A stretch of 64,000 bases of DNA from Flaccisagitta enflata (GCA_965153355.1 OZ231126.1:87172001-87236000), one strand, 5' to 3'; positions 13,021-26,778 are shown, numbered from the stretch's first letter. The notes: a model not told the origin generated them from the sequence alone. A program made the numbers and translations.

Positions 13021-13097
13021 CAACCAACTGACCAACTGACTGATGGACACAAAAAGAAAGTATGAAAAAAAGCATGAAAGAAAAAAGGTGAAAAAAA

Positions 13098-13480
13098 GAA
13101 AGATGGAAAGAAAACAATGCCGGATACACGGCTACCGAAGTCGCGTGCGGGTGGGCATGGAAAGAAAGAGGGACGAAATGACGAAATGAAAGAAAGAAAG
13201 AAAAAAAGAAATAATGAAAAAAGAAAAACATTCCGAAAGAAAAACACGGAGAAATAAAAAAGAAAGATGGAAAGAAAACAATGCCGGATACACGGCTACC
13301 CTAGTCGCGTGCGGGGGGGGGGGCAGAAGCAGTGCTGAAGAAGGTCACTAGGGCATCTGGGCAGGAGCCGTATGCTCAAAAACCTCAAAAACGCCAGAAA
13401 AGTAAAAAGGGGACCAACCGACCGACCGACCGACGGACCGACATAGCGGGGTGTAGAGTCGCGTAGCACGCGACTAAAAA
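13098..13480 (+). mobile_element. Two adjacent family C starts, second copy complete
   Basis: A 5'-end fragment at 13118-13160 (ATGCCGGATACACGGCTACC, AGTCGCGTGCGGGTGGGCAT) is followed by the complete copy 13278-13480. That copy has a 13-base G run, GGGCATCTGGGCAGGAGC, a GACCGACC array, CATAGCGGGGTGTAGAG, hairpin AGTCGCGT/ACGCGACT and A5. The leader AAAGATGGAAAGAAAACAAT is repeated at both starts, about 163 bp apart, so this is a partial tandem duplication. Confidence 0.75.
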
Positions 13481-13639
13481 TCTGGAAGAAAGAATGTAAA
13501 AACGAGCGCTTGAGGGACCAGCATGAACATGTCTAAGTTCGAGTCATAGAAGATTAGCATGAACATATCCAAGGACAGCGTGAACATGTCTCAGAGGAAA
13601 GTGGCCTGACACCACTTGGCAAGAAGACCCTCGTGAACA

Positions 13640-13902
13640 CACCCACTCAAAATGTACTTGTGTTTTTGATTCGGTACTATCAAAAGTTACATTTTCCCCA
13701 AATTTCCTTTTTTTGTCTTTTTTTCCCCCTTTGATTTCCTTCCCCATCTCCAGACCCTTTGATTCCCCGCCCCCACGGGGGGGGACTCAATAATATACAG
13801 GCCTGTAACAGATGGACGGACGGATGGACAGACGGACGGACAGGTGGACAGACGAATGGACGGACAAAGCAGGGTGTAGAATCGCGTGCACGGGACTAAA
13901 AA
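13640..13902. mobile_element. Truncated hAT-like element joined to a helitron-like tail
   Basis: 13660-13810 matches the right half of the element at 10422-10705 (CATTTTCCCCAAATTTCC, TTTGATTTCC, ACTCAATAATATACAGGCCT). It is followed at 13811-13860 by a GACGGACGG array and at 13864-13902 by ACAAAGCAGGGTGTAGAAT, hairpin ATCGCGTGCACGGGACT and A5, which is a family C/D 3' end. This may be a hybrid formed by insertion or end bypass. Confidence 0.6.
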
Positions 13903-14502
13903 TAGAGCCAATACAGACATTCTCGTAATTTAATATGCTAGCTCCGTTTTTTTTTTTTTTTTTTTTTTTTTGCTCATTCACAAATCACGTTCTTCTCTTC
14001 CGCTATTACGTCGGTCCGGCGTTTAGTTTCATTTCTCATCAAATGCCCCTACACCCCAGGAGTTTGAATAATCCCTCAATCGATCGATCAATCGATACAG
14101 GAGAATTTGATGGTCTGAACAACTTGACGCGCCGTGTCACAGATGTTTCCACGGTCAGCACCATCATCGAAACTCAATGTTCACCGGCTTTTGTCTTTGG
14201 AGATAGGAAGGGCAAACATTTAACAATACAACAAAACAATAAATTCAAAATACGCTTAACTCTTGCCATGGCCAACTTGACCTTGTTCACAGTAACGCTC
14301 ATCCTTCTCCCTGAGCATTAGATGTTCAAGCCGTTCAGATCACGAAAAAATAATCGATATTTTTAAGCGGTAAAAGAATTGATGGCAAGGAGATGATGAG
14401 GAAGAGGAAAGGTAATTGAAGGAATGAATTGAGATGATTGACCCGTAAAGTTTCACGCATCTGACTGACTGTATTTATAGATGAACAAAAGTATGAAATG
14501 AA
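13903..14502. other. No gene recognised
   Basis: Contains a T run (13949-13971). The 128-codon frame 13935-14321 starts in that T run; its later part (RSIDTGEFDGLNNLTRR...) is not repetitive but has no recognisable domain. Confidence 0.35.
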
Positions 14503-14631
14503 ATGAATGAATGAATGAATGAATGAATGAATGAATGAATGAATGAATGAATGAATGAATGAATGAATGAATGAATAAATGAATGAATGAATGAATGAAT
14601 GAATGAATGAATGAATGAAGGAATGAAGGAA
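14503..14631. repeat. (AATG)n microsatellite
   Basis: About 130 bp tetranucleotide array with one TAAA and two GAAGG variants. Confidence 0.95.
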
Positions 14632-14719
14632 TGCGTAATAAGCGACCTAAAAATATGATCTTCTAAATACCCATTTCACGATTGAAACCTCAACGTCTTT
14701 GGTAGTAACATTAATCTTT

Positions 14720-14720
<1 letters not shown>

Positions 14721-14807
<87 letters not shown>

Positions 14808-14833
14808 GGTTGTGGTTGTGGTTGTGGTTGTGG

Positions 14834-14905
<72 letters not shown>

Positions 14906-14912
14906 TTGTTGT
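14721..14912. repeat. (GTT)n microsatellite with GTGGTT subarray
   Basis: Trinucleotide GTT with a nested hexamer run GTGGTT (about 14805-14838). Poly-L/poly-T frames are artefacts. Confidence 0.95.
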
Positions 14913-15112
14913 TTTCATGTCAAAGCACTTTCAATAGTCGAGCTCTCTCTGATAAGGATGATCAATTATCGATGATCTTTATCGATGATGGCGATGATGG
15001 CGATGACGACTGTTACAAATTCTGAGTCAATAAACATTTTCCATTGTTCTGTCTTGGGCCATGGAACTTGGAACATGGGATGGAAGGATACTAGTGCAAA
15101 CTAGATGTTAGG

Positions 15113-15262
15113 CCGGGTACATGGCTACCCCATTGGCGTGCGGGTGGGCAGAGACCGTACTTGAGATCACTTGATCATTTGGGCGGGGTCACAATATTGT
15201 TGCGGACGGGTAGGCAGGGGCATCCAACTCCGGCCCCATCTACACCCCAACCCACCCCCAAA
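15113..15262 (+). mobile_element. Chimeric family C / family B 5' ends
   Basis: GGTACATGGCTACCCCATTG, GCGTGCGGGTGGGCAGAG and TTGATCATTTGGGCGGGGTC are the family C start. They pass directly into CACAATATTGTTGCGGACGG and GGCAGGGGCATCC of family B. No 3' hairpin follows. Confidence 0.6.
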
Positions 15263-15297
15263 ACTCAAACACACAACAGGTCGCCCTAGGGCAACAC

Positions 15298-15556
15298 GTG
15301 GTCAGCGATACTGTTGCCCTGCTTTGCATGGTTGTAAATCGGAATCAAAGGCAGGGCAGCGGCCCCAAAGGGGACGAAGTCCTGTAGAACATAGGGGACT
15401 TTCGTTCGTTCGTTGTCCGTCCATCCAGCCGTCCGTCCGTCCGTCCGTCCGTCCGTCCGACCGTCCATCCGTCCGTCCGTCCATCCGTCTGTCCGTCCGT
15501 CCGTCCGTCCGTCCGTCCGTCCATCCGTCCGTCCGTCCGTCCGTATGTGAATTTAA
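15298..15556 (+). mobile_element. Family G long end with GTCC array
   Basis: GTGGTCAGCGATACTGTTGC, CCCTGCTTTGCATGG, AGGCAGGGCAGCGGCCCCAA, AGTCCTGTAGAACATAGG, then a GTCCGTCC array (15404-15545). No distal end. Confidence 0.65.
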
Positions 15557-15763
15557 TATGTATTCTTTTCTTTTTTTTACTTTAATTTTTTTAGTCCCTT
15601 ATTCTCTCTTGTGAGGATGATTGATGATTGATGGATTTTATCGATGATGGCAATGACTGTGCCATCAGCTGTGGCAAATAATCAAAGGAAACTCAGTCAT
15701 TTAGTCAACTTAGTCATTTCAGTCGGCGCTGAGTTAAGAACCATCGATGACGATTGATAGTGA

Positions 15764-16331
15764 TGATTCATCATTGGTAAAGAATCATCGGAATTTCCAG
15801 CATTGTGCTCAATTTTTTGAGACGGTGAATGTGCATGAAGTTCAGAAATAAACAATGTTTTTTGACAACTGCAAATGTGGCATCGCTTTACTTATATATG
15901 TATAATTTAGATACCAAAATGTGACAAAGTTCCTAAATCTCATGTCGTCTAATCTAGACAGTCAACATTAGGGTAGTATCCCAGACGAAGTTGCCCTAAG
16001 ACTGAGGCTCTAGTTTTTTTTCATGTAGTGAGTTACATCCCCATGATCATGAAGGTGTATTGCTTCGTCCTGTTGGTCAGTCAATTCAGAGGAAAGAGAG
16101 GGGGAGGGATATGGATATAGAGAAAGAGACTTCGGTAGGTGATCGCGCCCACCCAGCGGAATTGAGGAGAATGAGGCTCTCTTCTCTCCTCTCCTCTCCT
16201 CTCCTCCTCAATTTCAGCGAAGGAGAGCTCATAGTTCCAAGGCATCGCTAGACGGCTCTCATGGAGCGGCCACCCTTTCCGTAGAGTCTAAGTAGATTAA
16301 GATTTGGCGCTCTCTTACACAGATCGACATG
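15764..16331. repeat. Segmental duplication block A, copy 1
   Basis: 568 bp matching 16990-17556 with scattered differences (for example GGGTAGTATCC versus GAGTAGTATCC, and changes near 16105-16150), roughly 97 percent identical by eye. Ends at ...AGATCGACATG, where block B begins without a gap. Includes CTCCTCTCCT tracts. Confidence 0.85.
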
Positions 16332-16987
16332 GAGGTAGTTGCACTCAAGCGAGACCCACTCATTCGTTCGTGCGCAGCGAGCGAGCAAGGAGCGAACGAG
16401 CAATGAGAGGGTTCCTCTCATTCTCCTGGCCTTCGCGGAAAAGGGAGAGGGCTGGGAGAGTTGGAGCAGTTTGGAGGCGAAGATAAGGAGCATCAGGAGC
16501 CCCTCGGCTAAGTTTAGCGCTAGTTGGGAGCGAAAACCCAGCTTAGGAGTGAGTATGCTTTATGAAAAAGGGCTGAAGAGACCTCGGGTACTGAGGGACT
16601 CACAGACAGACATGCCCTATCATAGACGAGCTTCAGTGTCTGTAAAAACAGATCTTTCCCAGGTGTCAAGAAAACATTTCTAATATTAACTTGGACAGCC
16701 ATTATCTCATCCAAAATTTAACACCTGTTGAGCAATATTTTGTTAATAATTTGTTACCAGGTGTCCTTTAGCACAAGGGGCACTGGGTTACGATATTATT
16801 GTGGAAGCATGGGCAGGAGCATAGAACCCTGATCCATACCCTCACCAACAAAGAAAACCATAACTGCAGCATCATGCATGCAAATTTTCACACTTTTCTA
16901 CTCAATCATCATGGACCAATGGCAAATCATCATGGAAAATGTACAGTCAGTTGAATCACCAACGCCATTATAGAGTTGCCTGATCGT
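16332..16987. repeat. Segmental duplication block B, copy 2
   Basis: Apparently identical to 12026-12681. It sits exactly between block A copies. Unlike copy 1 it has no (CT)n tract in front of it. Confidence 0.85.
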
Positions 16988-16989
16988 GG

Positions 16990-17556
16990 TGATTCATCAT
17001 TGGTAAAGAATCATCGGAATTTCCAGCATTGTGCTCAATTTTTTGAGACGGTGAATGTGCATGAAGTTCAGAAATAAACAATGTTTTTTGACAACTGCAA
17101 ATGTGGCATCGCTTTACTTATATATGTATAATTTAGATACCAAAATGTGACAAAGTTCCTAAATCTCATGTCGTCTAATCTAGACAGTCAACATTAGAGT
17201 AGTATCCCAGACGAAGTTGCCCTAAGACTGAGGCTCTAGTTTTTTTTTCATGTATTGAGTTACATCCCCATGATCATGAAGGTGTATTGTTTCGTCCTGT
17301 TGGTCAGTCAATTCAGAGGAAAGAGAGGGGGAGGGATATGGATAGAGAACGAGAGACTACGGTAGGTTATCGCGCCCACCTAGCGGAATTGAGGAGAATG
17401 AGGCTCTTCTCTCCTCTCCTCTCCTCTCCTCCTCATTTTCAGCGAAGGAGAGCTCATAGTTCCAAGGCATCGCTAGACGGCTCTCATGGAGCGGCCACCC
17501 TTTCCGTAGAGTCTAAGTAGATTAAGATTTGGCGCTCTCTTACACAGATCGACATG
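16990..17556. repeat. Segmental duplication block A, copy 2
   Basis: Second copy of 15764-16331. It ends at GACATG and, after a few bases, runs into a 600-bp (CT)n tract instead of block B. Confidence 0.85.
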
Positions 17557-17560
17557 TCTT

Positions 17561-18825
<1,265 letters not shown>

Positions 18826-19048
18826 TTTTTAGGAAATCTATGTCCCAGTCTCAAGGCCCAAATCCCAGCCCTAAGGCCTAAATCTTAGCCCAAAGGCCCA
18901 AATCCTAATTGCAAGAAGGAGAAGTAGAAATTTCATCATGTGTGAAAGCATCGGTCATCCGCGCCTTTAGGGCTGCTGCCCTGCTCCCTCTTTCAACTTC
19001 AATCATAACCTACTTAGGCAGGTCACGGGTTCCGCTGAGCACCTAGTA
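18826..19048 (-). mobile_element. Family G element, long end and part of core
   Basis: Core repeats CAAGGCCCAAATCCCAGCCC (18850-18910), TGTGAAAGCATCGGTCATCC, GCGCCTTTAGGGCTGCTGCC, TGCTCCC, CGGGTTCCGCTGAGCACC. The opposite end is absent. Confidence 0.65.
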
Positions 19049-19199
19049 ACGCTTTTGCGACTATTCTTACCTGTAGTTTGAGTTTGATTTTGTTTTTAGT
19101 ATTAACGCGGCAAGAGTCCTATTCACAATCCCTCCCTCCTTCCCCCCGTTCCTATCCCCCTTAGCTATTCTCTCTCTTTATCATCCTAGCGCTCTACCT

Positions 19200-19790
<591 letters not shown>

Positions 19791-19897
19791 TGGTTGAAGC
19801 GATGATTCAATTTCAGCCGAAATTCTGAGATATGGAAAAGACAGACCAGAATCTCGGTCGGGTCCCTTTTCAAGGCAGAAAGTGCTTTATCCTCCTC

Positions 19898-20094
<197 letters not shown>

Positions 20095-20101
20095 GAATAT
20101 A

Positions 20102-20330
20102 CTATCTTGTTAATAAGTATATCACCATCTGAAAAGAAGCATCAACTTTGGGAGAGAGTTGCCTCCAAATGAATAAAGCTACAAATACCAGACTGGTTGC
20201 ATTTCAAAAAGTTCAAACAAATGTTTAAAATGAGACCAATCTGGTAATTGTAGCTTTATTTGTTTAGAAGCAATATTTTTTTAAAGTTGATGCTTCTTTT
20301 CAGATGTTGATTTATTTATTAGCAAGATAG
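20102..20330. mobile_element. MITE, about 100-bp inverted arms, TA flanks
   Basis: Arms begin CTATCTTGTTAATAAG and (complement of right) CTATCTTGCTAATAAA, and share CATCTGAAAAGAAGCATCAA and AATAAAGCTACAA. TA is present on both sides (20100-20101, 20331-20332), consistent with Tc1/mariner-type insertion. 229 bp, non-coding. Confidence 0.75.
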
Positions 20331-20854
20331 TAGATTAATAAGTGTGAGAGTAAAATAAATGATAGACACGTTCATGATAATGGTACTGATTGAGTTCTAT
20401 CGAACAGAATGAGGAAAATGAAAGTAGAAATGAAATCCTGAAACTCCTGAGAGAGAGAGAGAGAGGGAGAGAGAGAGAAACAGAAACAGAAAGAGGAAGA
20501 GATAGAGAGAGAGAGAGAGAAAGCAGAATTGATATCGCTAGTTGGGCGTTATGGTGACCATTTCTCTTCCTTTTGTCCACGGAATGGATAAATTCTTCAT
20601 CCTCTTTGGAAGATATTTTTCCAATTTTGTTCCCTGGGATTCGACATTCGCCTCCATTTAAAGAGTTCAGCTGCCAGATTCCATCTCATGACAAAGAACT
20701 TACTATTGGCTCTTTCTATTATTTACTTTTCCAAACGTATGACCTTCGGCGTGAATTTCACCCATGATTCCACAATATATGTAAACTTTACGTGATGGCA
20801 CCCGTGCATTGCTCCTCTTTCCATGAGCTGGCATGAAACCTATTTGATTTGAGT
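20331..20854. other. No gene recognised
   Basis: Contains short GA-rich stretches (20450-20522). A 64-codon frame at 20573-20767 has no recognisable domain. Confidence 0.4.
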
Positions 20855-21055
20855 CAGGGATGCGGAAACGGTCTATTTTCAAGCCGCTTCCACCGCCTCT
20901 GTTTCCGCGTCTATAACAGTAGGGATGTGGAAGCGATTGACTGCTTCCAATTTGGAGGATGGGATAGCTACTAGTATTTGAACTACAAAATGGAAGCGGA
21001 AGCGGAAGCGGAAGCGGTGAAAGCGGCATAAAAATCGACTGCTTCCACATCCCTA
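20855..21055. mobile_element. MITE with TAGGGATGTGGAAGC ends
   Basis: Left CAGGGATGCGGAAACGGTCT and right complement TAGGGATGTGGAAGCAGTCG are inverted, followed inside by AAGCCGCTTCCACCGC / ATGCCGCTTTCACCGC. It has an internal GGAAGC hexamer repeat (20993-21015) and a second TAGGGATGTGGAAGC near 20930. CTATTT occurs on both sides, but an exact 8-bp duplication is not certain. Ends resemble hAT. A related copy lies at 44014-44249. Confidence 0.6.
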
Positions 21056-21403
21056 CTATTTAGCAGTGCAGATACTATCTCCCGTCATATTAATAGCGGT
21101 AAACCACTTTCAGAGCCCTAGACAATGACAATGCCTCATTATCTCATTGTCACAATGGTTCTTGTTTGCATTTTGGCTTCATCATGGCACGTGGCATCAA
21201 ATGCACTTTTACAATGATTGGATCGATTGCGGAACATTCGGTAATCGTTACATTCATGCAAGTAATTTTGATAATCTTAGAGTATGCCTTTTCAAATGCC
21301 TTCTAAATGATATACATAATTCACATGGTGACGTCGAAAACAGGAAAATGCAGACAAGTGACAAAAACTTGTGACGACGGTGACAGAATAAAAACAGTGA
21401 CGC

Positions 21404-21781
21404 GAGGTCACAATATCGTTGCGGACGGGTGGGCAGGGGCATCCAACCCCCATCCACACCCCAACCACCACCCCACATGCAAAAAGTATCAAAAACTCTT
21501 TTTTTCACTTTTCGACTCGATCATCTCGGACGGACCGACGGACCGATGGACCGACGGACGCACCGTGCATCAAAATTACCAACGACCAGGAAGTAAACCA
21601 ACCAACCACCCAACCCACCCATAATACCATCACCGTGCAACAAAGTCACCAACGACCAGGAAGTAAACCAACCAACCACCCAACCCACCCATAACAATGA
21701 TCGAGTCAAAAAATGGGAAAACGCGCATTTCCGCCCCTGCCCACCCGTCCGTAACTGGTGGCCGTGTATCTGGCCTTGTTG
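21404..21781. mobile_element. Head-to-head pair of family B ends with 70-bp tandem repeat
   Basis: Left head: GTCACAATATCGTTGCGGAC, GGGTGGGCAGGGGCATCC, CTTTTCGACTCGATCATC. Right head, complement: CAAGGCCAGATACACGGCCA, CCAGTTACGGACGGGTGGGC, TTTTTTGACTCGATCATT. Between them are a short GACGGACC array and two 70-bp direct repeats (CACCGTGCA at 21561 and 21631). No 3' hairpin on either side. Both ends are 5'-type. Confidence 0.65.
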
Positions 21782-22561
21782 ATTAAAACACAGCTTTTTA
21801 CCTTTATTAAGAACGTTCTTGATAATTGAGTTTGACGTCCAAGAAAAAAAGAGGAAAAATTTCAATGAAACAACAAAGCAGCAGGTTTAAAATTCTTAGT
21901 GAATGAAAATAGAACAAAAAAAATTACATAATTTTGTCCTGGTTTATTATTTTCAATGGAGTAATGAAGCCCTAAAAGATTTTAAGCCTAATGTTCTTAA
22001 ATTTTTAAAGAAATGAAGCCTTCCAATGTTCCTAGCACGTTCTTAAATTTTGGAGGATTTTAAGCCTAATGTACTTATAAGCTTGGTTCTTTTAAAAACA
22101 AATAAGCGTAAATGAGTGGTGACGACAATCAATGATGAAGCATAATACTGAAAAAAAGACCGGTGACAAAAGTGACAAATGAAAGCATAATGGTGACAAA
22201 TGACTGATGACGAAACTTTCCATCCACGACGACTCGATTACGAACTGAATTCAAACCTCGGTCACCTGAATTATGGGATTCTGTATTCATAAGAATCTGG
22301 CAATTTGCGAAAAAAGGAGTGAAAAAAAAAGGAAAAAAGGAGAAAAAAACCGACTCTGAGAAAATCATGCTGTCATGAAAGTTGAGACAAATGGTTCTTT
22401 CAGAGGTATAAATTTAGAGAAGGGGAGAACCCCGAAAATGGAGAAGAGAAAAAAAGGAAGAAAATAAAAGAAGGAAGTAAAAAAAGAGTTTGAGAGAAAT
22501 GAACCCGGCCCCTGGCATGAAAATATCTTTTGACTCGTTAAGTAGACACAGACACACAGAA
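21782..22561. other. No gene recognised
   Basis: AT-rich. Partial repetition of GATTTTAAGCCTAATGT (about 21978 and 22050). No coding signal. Confidence 0.45.
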
Positions 22562-22806
22562 ACAAGGCCGGATACACGGCTACCGAAGTCGCGTGCGGGT
22601 GGGCAGGGGCCATATTTGAGGTCACCAGATCATTTGGGCAGGAACGGTGAGGTCAAAGAAATAAAATGATAAAAAAAGTAAAGTGTGACCGATCGACCAA
22701 CCGACCAACCGACCAACCGACCAACCGACCAACCGACCAACCAACCGACCGACCAACCAACCGACGGACAGAGCGGGTTGTAGAGTCGCGTGCACGCGAC
22801 TAAAAA
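22562..22806 (+). mobile_element. Helitron-like element, family C, complete
   Basis: ACAAGGCCGGATACACGGCT, AGTCGCGTGCGGGTGGGCAG, ATCATTTGGGCAGGAACGG, a GACCAACC-type array (22691-22765), ACAGAGCGGGTTGTAGAG, perfect hairpin AGTCGCGTGCACGCGACT (22784-22801) and A5. The array unit is GACCAACC instead of GACGGACC. Confidence 0.85.
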
Positions 22807-22959
22807 AAGGATGCAAAATGATGAAGGAGAAACCTCCTGAAAAATGCAGAATGACAGTTGAGTAGTAGTTAGCTAGTCAGTTCATACAGGAAATTGACGG
22901 CCAAAGGTGAGAACTTGGAAATTGTATGTACCTGGCTGTTTCTATAATCTCTTTTTTGC

Positions 22960-23940
22960 AAGATGGCGAAAAAGGTCTATTTCAAAATTGAGAAAATTTA
23001 ACAAAAACATTCATAATCAGATAGCTTATGTCAATATGAACATGGTTCAAAAACTGAATTATATTACTGATCCTCGATTTTCATGTAAAATAGGCTGAAA
23101 TGCAACAAATAATGATCGAAAATAAGCAAAGATTGAGTCAGGAAAACCAAAAAAATGGGAATATTTTACTAAATCACAGTTCAGGAATTCAATCAGACCT
23201 GACTCTGCTGGAAAAAGTTGAGATTTCAATTTTTTTTTTAAATTCTCTATAAACAGCTTTTTTGGCTGGCTGGGCCAGTTGGCAAAAATTTATAAAATCT
23301 TCTGGCAGCGATCAATTTAAGTGGGCATTCTCTGAAAGAACCACTGTGCAAAATTTCAGCTAAATCGGACAAATATTCTAGAAGTTATGCTGTTTTTTTT
23401 TATTTTTGGGTGGTAGGCTGCTTGGGTTGGTTAGATGTGTCTCAGATGCACAAAATGCGTTCGTAATGGCTGATGTCATACTTTCATTTTTGCGAGATGG
23501 CAAAAAAGAGAAAAAATTGAGAAAATTTAACAAAAACATTCATAATCATAAAGCTTATGTCAATATGAACATAGTTCAAAAACTGAATTTTGTTATCAAT
23601 CCTCGATTTTCATGTAAATTAGGCTGAAATACGACAAATAATGATCAAAAATAAGCAAAAATTGAGTTGTTATAGTCAGCAAAACCAAAAAAATGTGAAT
23701 GCTTTACTGAATCACGGTTAGAGAATTCAATCAGACCCAATTCTGCTGAAAAAAAATTGAGATTTCAATTTTTTTGAAAATTCTCTATAAGCAACTTTTT
23801 TGGCTGGTTGGTCCAGTTGGCAAAAATTTACTGAATCTTCCTGCAACGATCAATTTAAGTGGACATTCTCTGAAAGAACCACTGTGCAAAATTTCAGCCA
23901 AATCGGACATGTATTTTAGAAGTTATGACATTTTTTGAAT
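22960..23940. repeat. AT-rich direct duplication, two units of about 440 bp
   Basis: 22966-23400 and about 23500-23940 match in order: AAAATTTAACAAAAACATTC, TATGTCAATATGAACAT, CCTCGATTTTCATGTAAA, CAATCAGACC, TTTTTTGGCTGGYTGG, AAAATTTCAGCYAAATCGGA. Diverged by 10 percent or more. Short frames in both are not conserved as proteins. Confidence 0.7.
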
Positions 23941-24019
23941 TTTTTGGTGGTAGGCTGGTTGGGCTGGTTGGGTTGGTTGGATGTGTCCGAGATGCAGCAA
24001 AAGCTCTGTTTGTAATCGT

Positions 24020-24968
24020 TTCAGTACAGAGTTGATCCATGCAAAAAATCTTAAGTCTCTCTCAAAGGGTTTCCAAGATATGGCTATTTCATGATTTTTT
24101 TGGAATAGCATTTTGCTGGGAGGGCATACATGCGCCGATAACAAAAAATTAACTACAAAGATCCATCATGAAGCGTGATTATTCTGCAACAATTTACTGA
24201 CCAATCACATTAAAAATTTCATTATGGCTGAATGCCAGGGAGTTAGGACCTGAAATTTTCAGTGTAGATGCAAAATTTCATGCTCTTTCTTATTGTATCA
24301 TCAGAATTTTCATTATCAGTTTCACAATGGCGTGACAGTGACAGACATAAAACGTGACATGAGCGTGACAGAAGAGCTGGGGGGGTGTGCGGAATAATCA
24401 TGCTTGATGAAAAGTGTTATTACGCGGGATTGGGGTGTCACAGTGGCATGAAATTTGGAGCAAATGTCCTTCAAGTAGTCTGCTAATGGATAGAAACGGA
24501 AGAAGTGATTAACTTTGAAAATTAGTAGTGTTTTAAAAAAAGATAATCGGCATGCTCAGATTTTGCCATGAAATGGTGAAAAAATTAGGAGCATCAAAAT
24601 TTGATGATGATACAATATTTGAACAACTTAGCATTTGCGCAGAAGGATGAAATTTTTTGTACATCACAACGGATTGTTGATAACTGATTAAAACCTGGGA
24701 AATGATCAGATAATCTATTTTTTGATTGGTTCTGCTTGTTATTTGCTTGTCCGGACAAAATCCGGACATGCCAATGTGGCTATTTTGACCTTATTTTTAG
24801 GCCCCCTAGGGGTAGGGGTGGTCACAAAAAATGGTTTGGCAAGGTAATCCAGGTAGTTAGGTAGTTCAAAAAACTATAAAAACTTGTCACAATGCAATAG
24901 ACATTGCGATAACACTGTTAACATGGTGGTAAGTCGGGTTCTCGCGTCGAAAAGAAATTGTGACATTA
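24020..24968. repeat. AT-rich about 950-bp repeat, copy 1
   Basis: Matches 25830-26778 at an offset of 1810 bp: GTTGATCCATGCAAAAAATC, CTCTCTCAAAGGGTTTCCAA, GCTGGGAGGGCATACATG, AATTTACTGACCAATCACAT, GCTCAGATTTTGCCATGAAA, CCGGACATGCCAATGTGGC. The minus-strand 78-codon frames in the two copies differ at about 17 residues, so coding selection is not supported. Direct orientation excludes a simple inverted-repeat transposon. LTR ends (TG...CA) were not identified. Confidence 0.7.
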
Positions 24969-25264
24969 ACCTAATTGGGAAAAAAGTCGAAGTCAATCAT
25001 CAACTTTTTGACATATTCGAGAGAAACATGGTTTTCATTTTCGTATGCGAAAGTAGGGCATTTCCACCAACCAATTGCACCCTTGGATGAAATTGATATG
25101 GTAAGTAGATTTAATAATTCTCTTTCATTTGGCGCCAAGCAGAATGCTCTACGGCAAATATTTTTTGCGCTATGAATTTTTAAAGATTTATTTACTAAAA
25201 ATTCAAATTGATTTTTCTTAATTTTCTTTGATTTTGTGTAGGATCAATAAAGGAGTGTATCTAA

Positions 25265-25690
25265 GTTTGTTGAGCATGCAAATACAAGAAAACATGTTTA
25301 TGAGCATAGCTGCTCATCTGTGAGGATGATTTTGAGCAATCTAGCTCATTTAGTTCACTTTGCTCACTTTTTTTTTTCTGATTAAAAACGCAATAAATGA
25401 CCAAATATATTGAAAAATGTTTCAGCAAGCAATTACAAAAAAGCATGTCAGTGAGCAGAGCTGCTCATCTGTGAGGGTGTTTTTAAAGTATTCTAGCTCA
25501 TTTAGCTCATTTAGCTCATTAAGCTTGCTCTTTTTTTTAATTTCATAACAGATGAAAAAATGTTTCAATTTAAGCATGCAAATACAGGAAAGCATGTCAG
25601 TATGCATGGCTGGTTGACTGGTTGAATGATTTTGAATATTTTTGCTCATCTAGCTCATTTGGCTCAGTCCTATTTTTCTCTGATTTTAAG
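25265..25690. repeat. Tandem about 150-bp repeat, three units
   Basis: Units begin near 25275, 25424 and 25572 with GCAAATACARGAAARCATGT or the diverged CAATTACAAAAAAGCATGTC. They contain GCTGCTCATCTGTGAGG (two units), AGCTCATTTAG-type hexamer-like runs and T-rich tails. They sit between the two 950-bp repeats. Confidence 0.65.
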
Positions 25691-25829
25691 AACAACTAAT
25701 ACATACAATTGCTCTTAATTTGATCTAACAAATAAAAAGAATTGCAGTGACTTGAGACAAAAGCTTGAGGGAAAGTGAACAACTTTTACAACTTTTTTCC
25801 TCACGGCGACAGCCGCCATTACTGGTAGT

Positions 25830-26778
25830 TTAAGTACAGTATTGATCCATGCAAAAAATCTTTCGTCTCTCTCAAAGGGTTTCCAAGATATGGGCATTTC
25901 ATGATTTTTTTGGTTTACCATTTTGCTGGGGGTGCATACATGCACCGATAACAAAGAATTAACTATAAAGATTTATCGTGAAGTGTGATTATTCTGCAAC
26001 AATTTACTGACCAATCACATTGAAAATATCATTATGGCTGAATGCCCGGGAGTTAAGACCTGAAATTTTTAGAGTATATGCAAAATTTCATGCTCTTTCT
26101 CATCGTGTCATCCAAATTTCCATCATAAGTTTTACAATGGCGTGACAGTGTCACACTTAAAGCGTGACATGAGCGTGACAGAAGAGCTGGGGGGTGTGCA
26201 GAATAATCATGCTTGAAGAAAAGCATCATTACGCGGGATGGGGTGTCACAGTGGCATGAAATTTGGAGCGTATGTCCTTTAAGTAGTCCTCTATTGGATA
26301 GAAACCTGAAAAGTCATTAAGTTTTAGAATTTTTAGTGTTTTAAAAAAAGACAATCAGCATACTCAGATTTTGCCATGAAATGGCAAAAAAATAAGAAGG
26401 ATCAAAATTTGATGATAATACGATATTTGAACAACTTGGCATTTGCGCAGTAGGATGAAATCTTTTGTACATCACATCGGATTGATGATAACTGATTAAA
26501 AGCTGAGAAATGATCAGATAATCTATTTTCTGATAGGTTTTGCTTGTTATTTGCTTGTCAGGACAAAATCCGGACATGCCAATGTGGCGATTTTGACCTT
26601 ATTTTTAGGCCCCCTATGGGTAGGGGTAGTCACAAAAAATGGTTTGGCAAGATAATCCAGGTAGTTAGGTAGGTCGTCAAACTATAAAAACTTGTCACAA
26701 TGCAATGGACAATGCAGTAACACTGTTAACGTGGTGGTAAGTTGGGTTCTCGCGTTAAAAAGAGATTGTGACATTAGC
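25830..26778. repeat. AT-rich about 950-bp repeat, copy 2
   Basis: Second copy of 24020-24968. It diverges at its right end after TTGTGACATTAGCC. Confidence 0.7.

Noticed and set aside
24533-26577. Pair of 78-codon minus frames of equal length in the two 950-bp repeats
   Set aside because: They differ at about 17 residues over modest DNA divergence, which does not suggest protein-level selection.
24020-26778. LTR retrotransposon with 950-bp LTRs
   Set aside because: No TG...CA ends, primer-binding site, polypurine tract or gag/pol sequence in the 860-bp interior.
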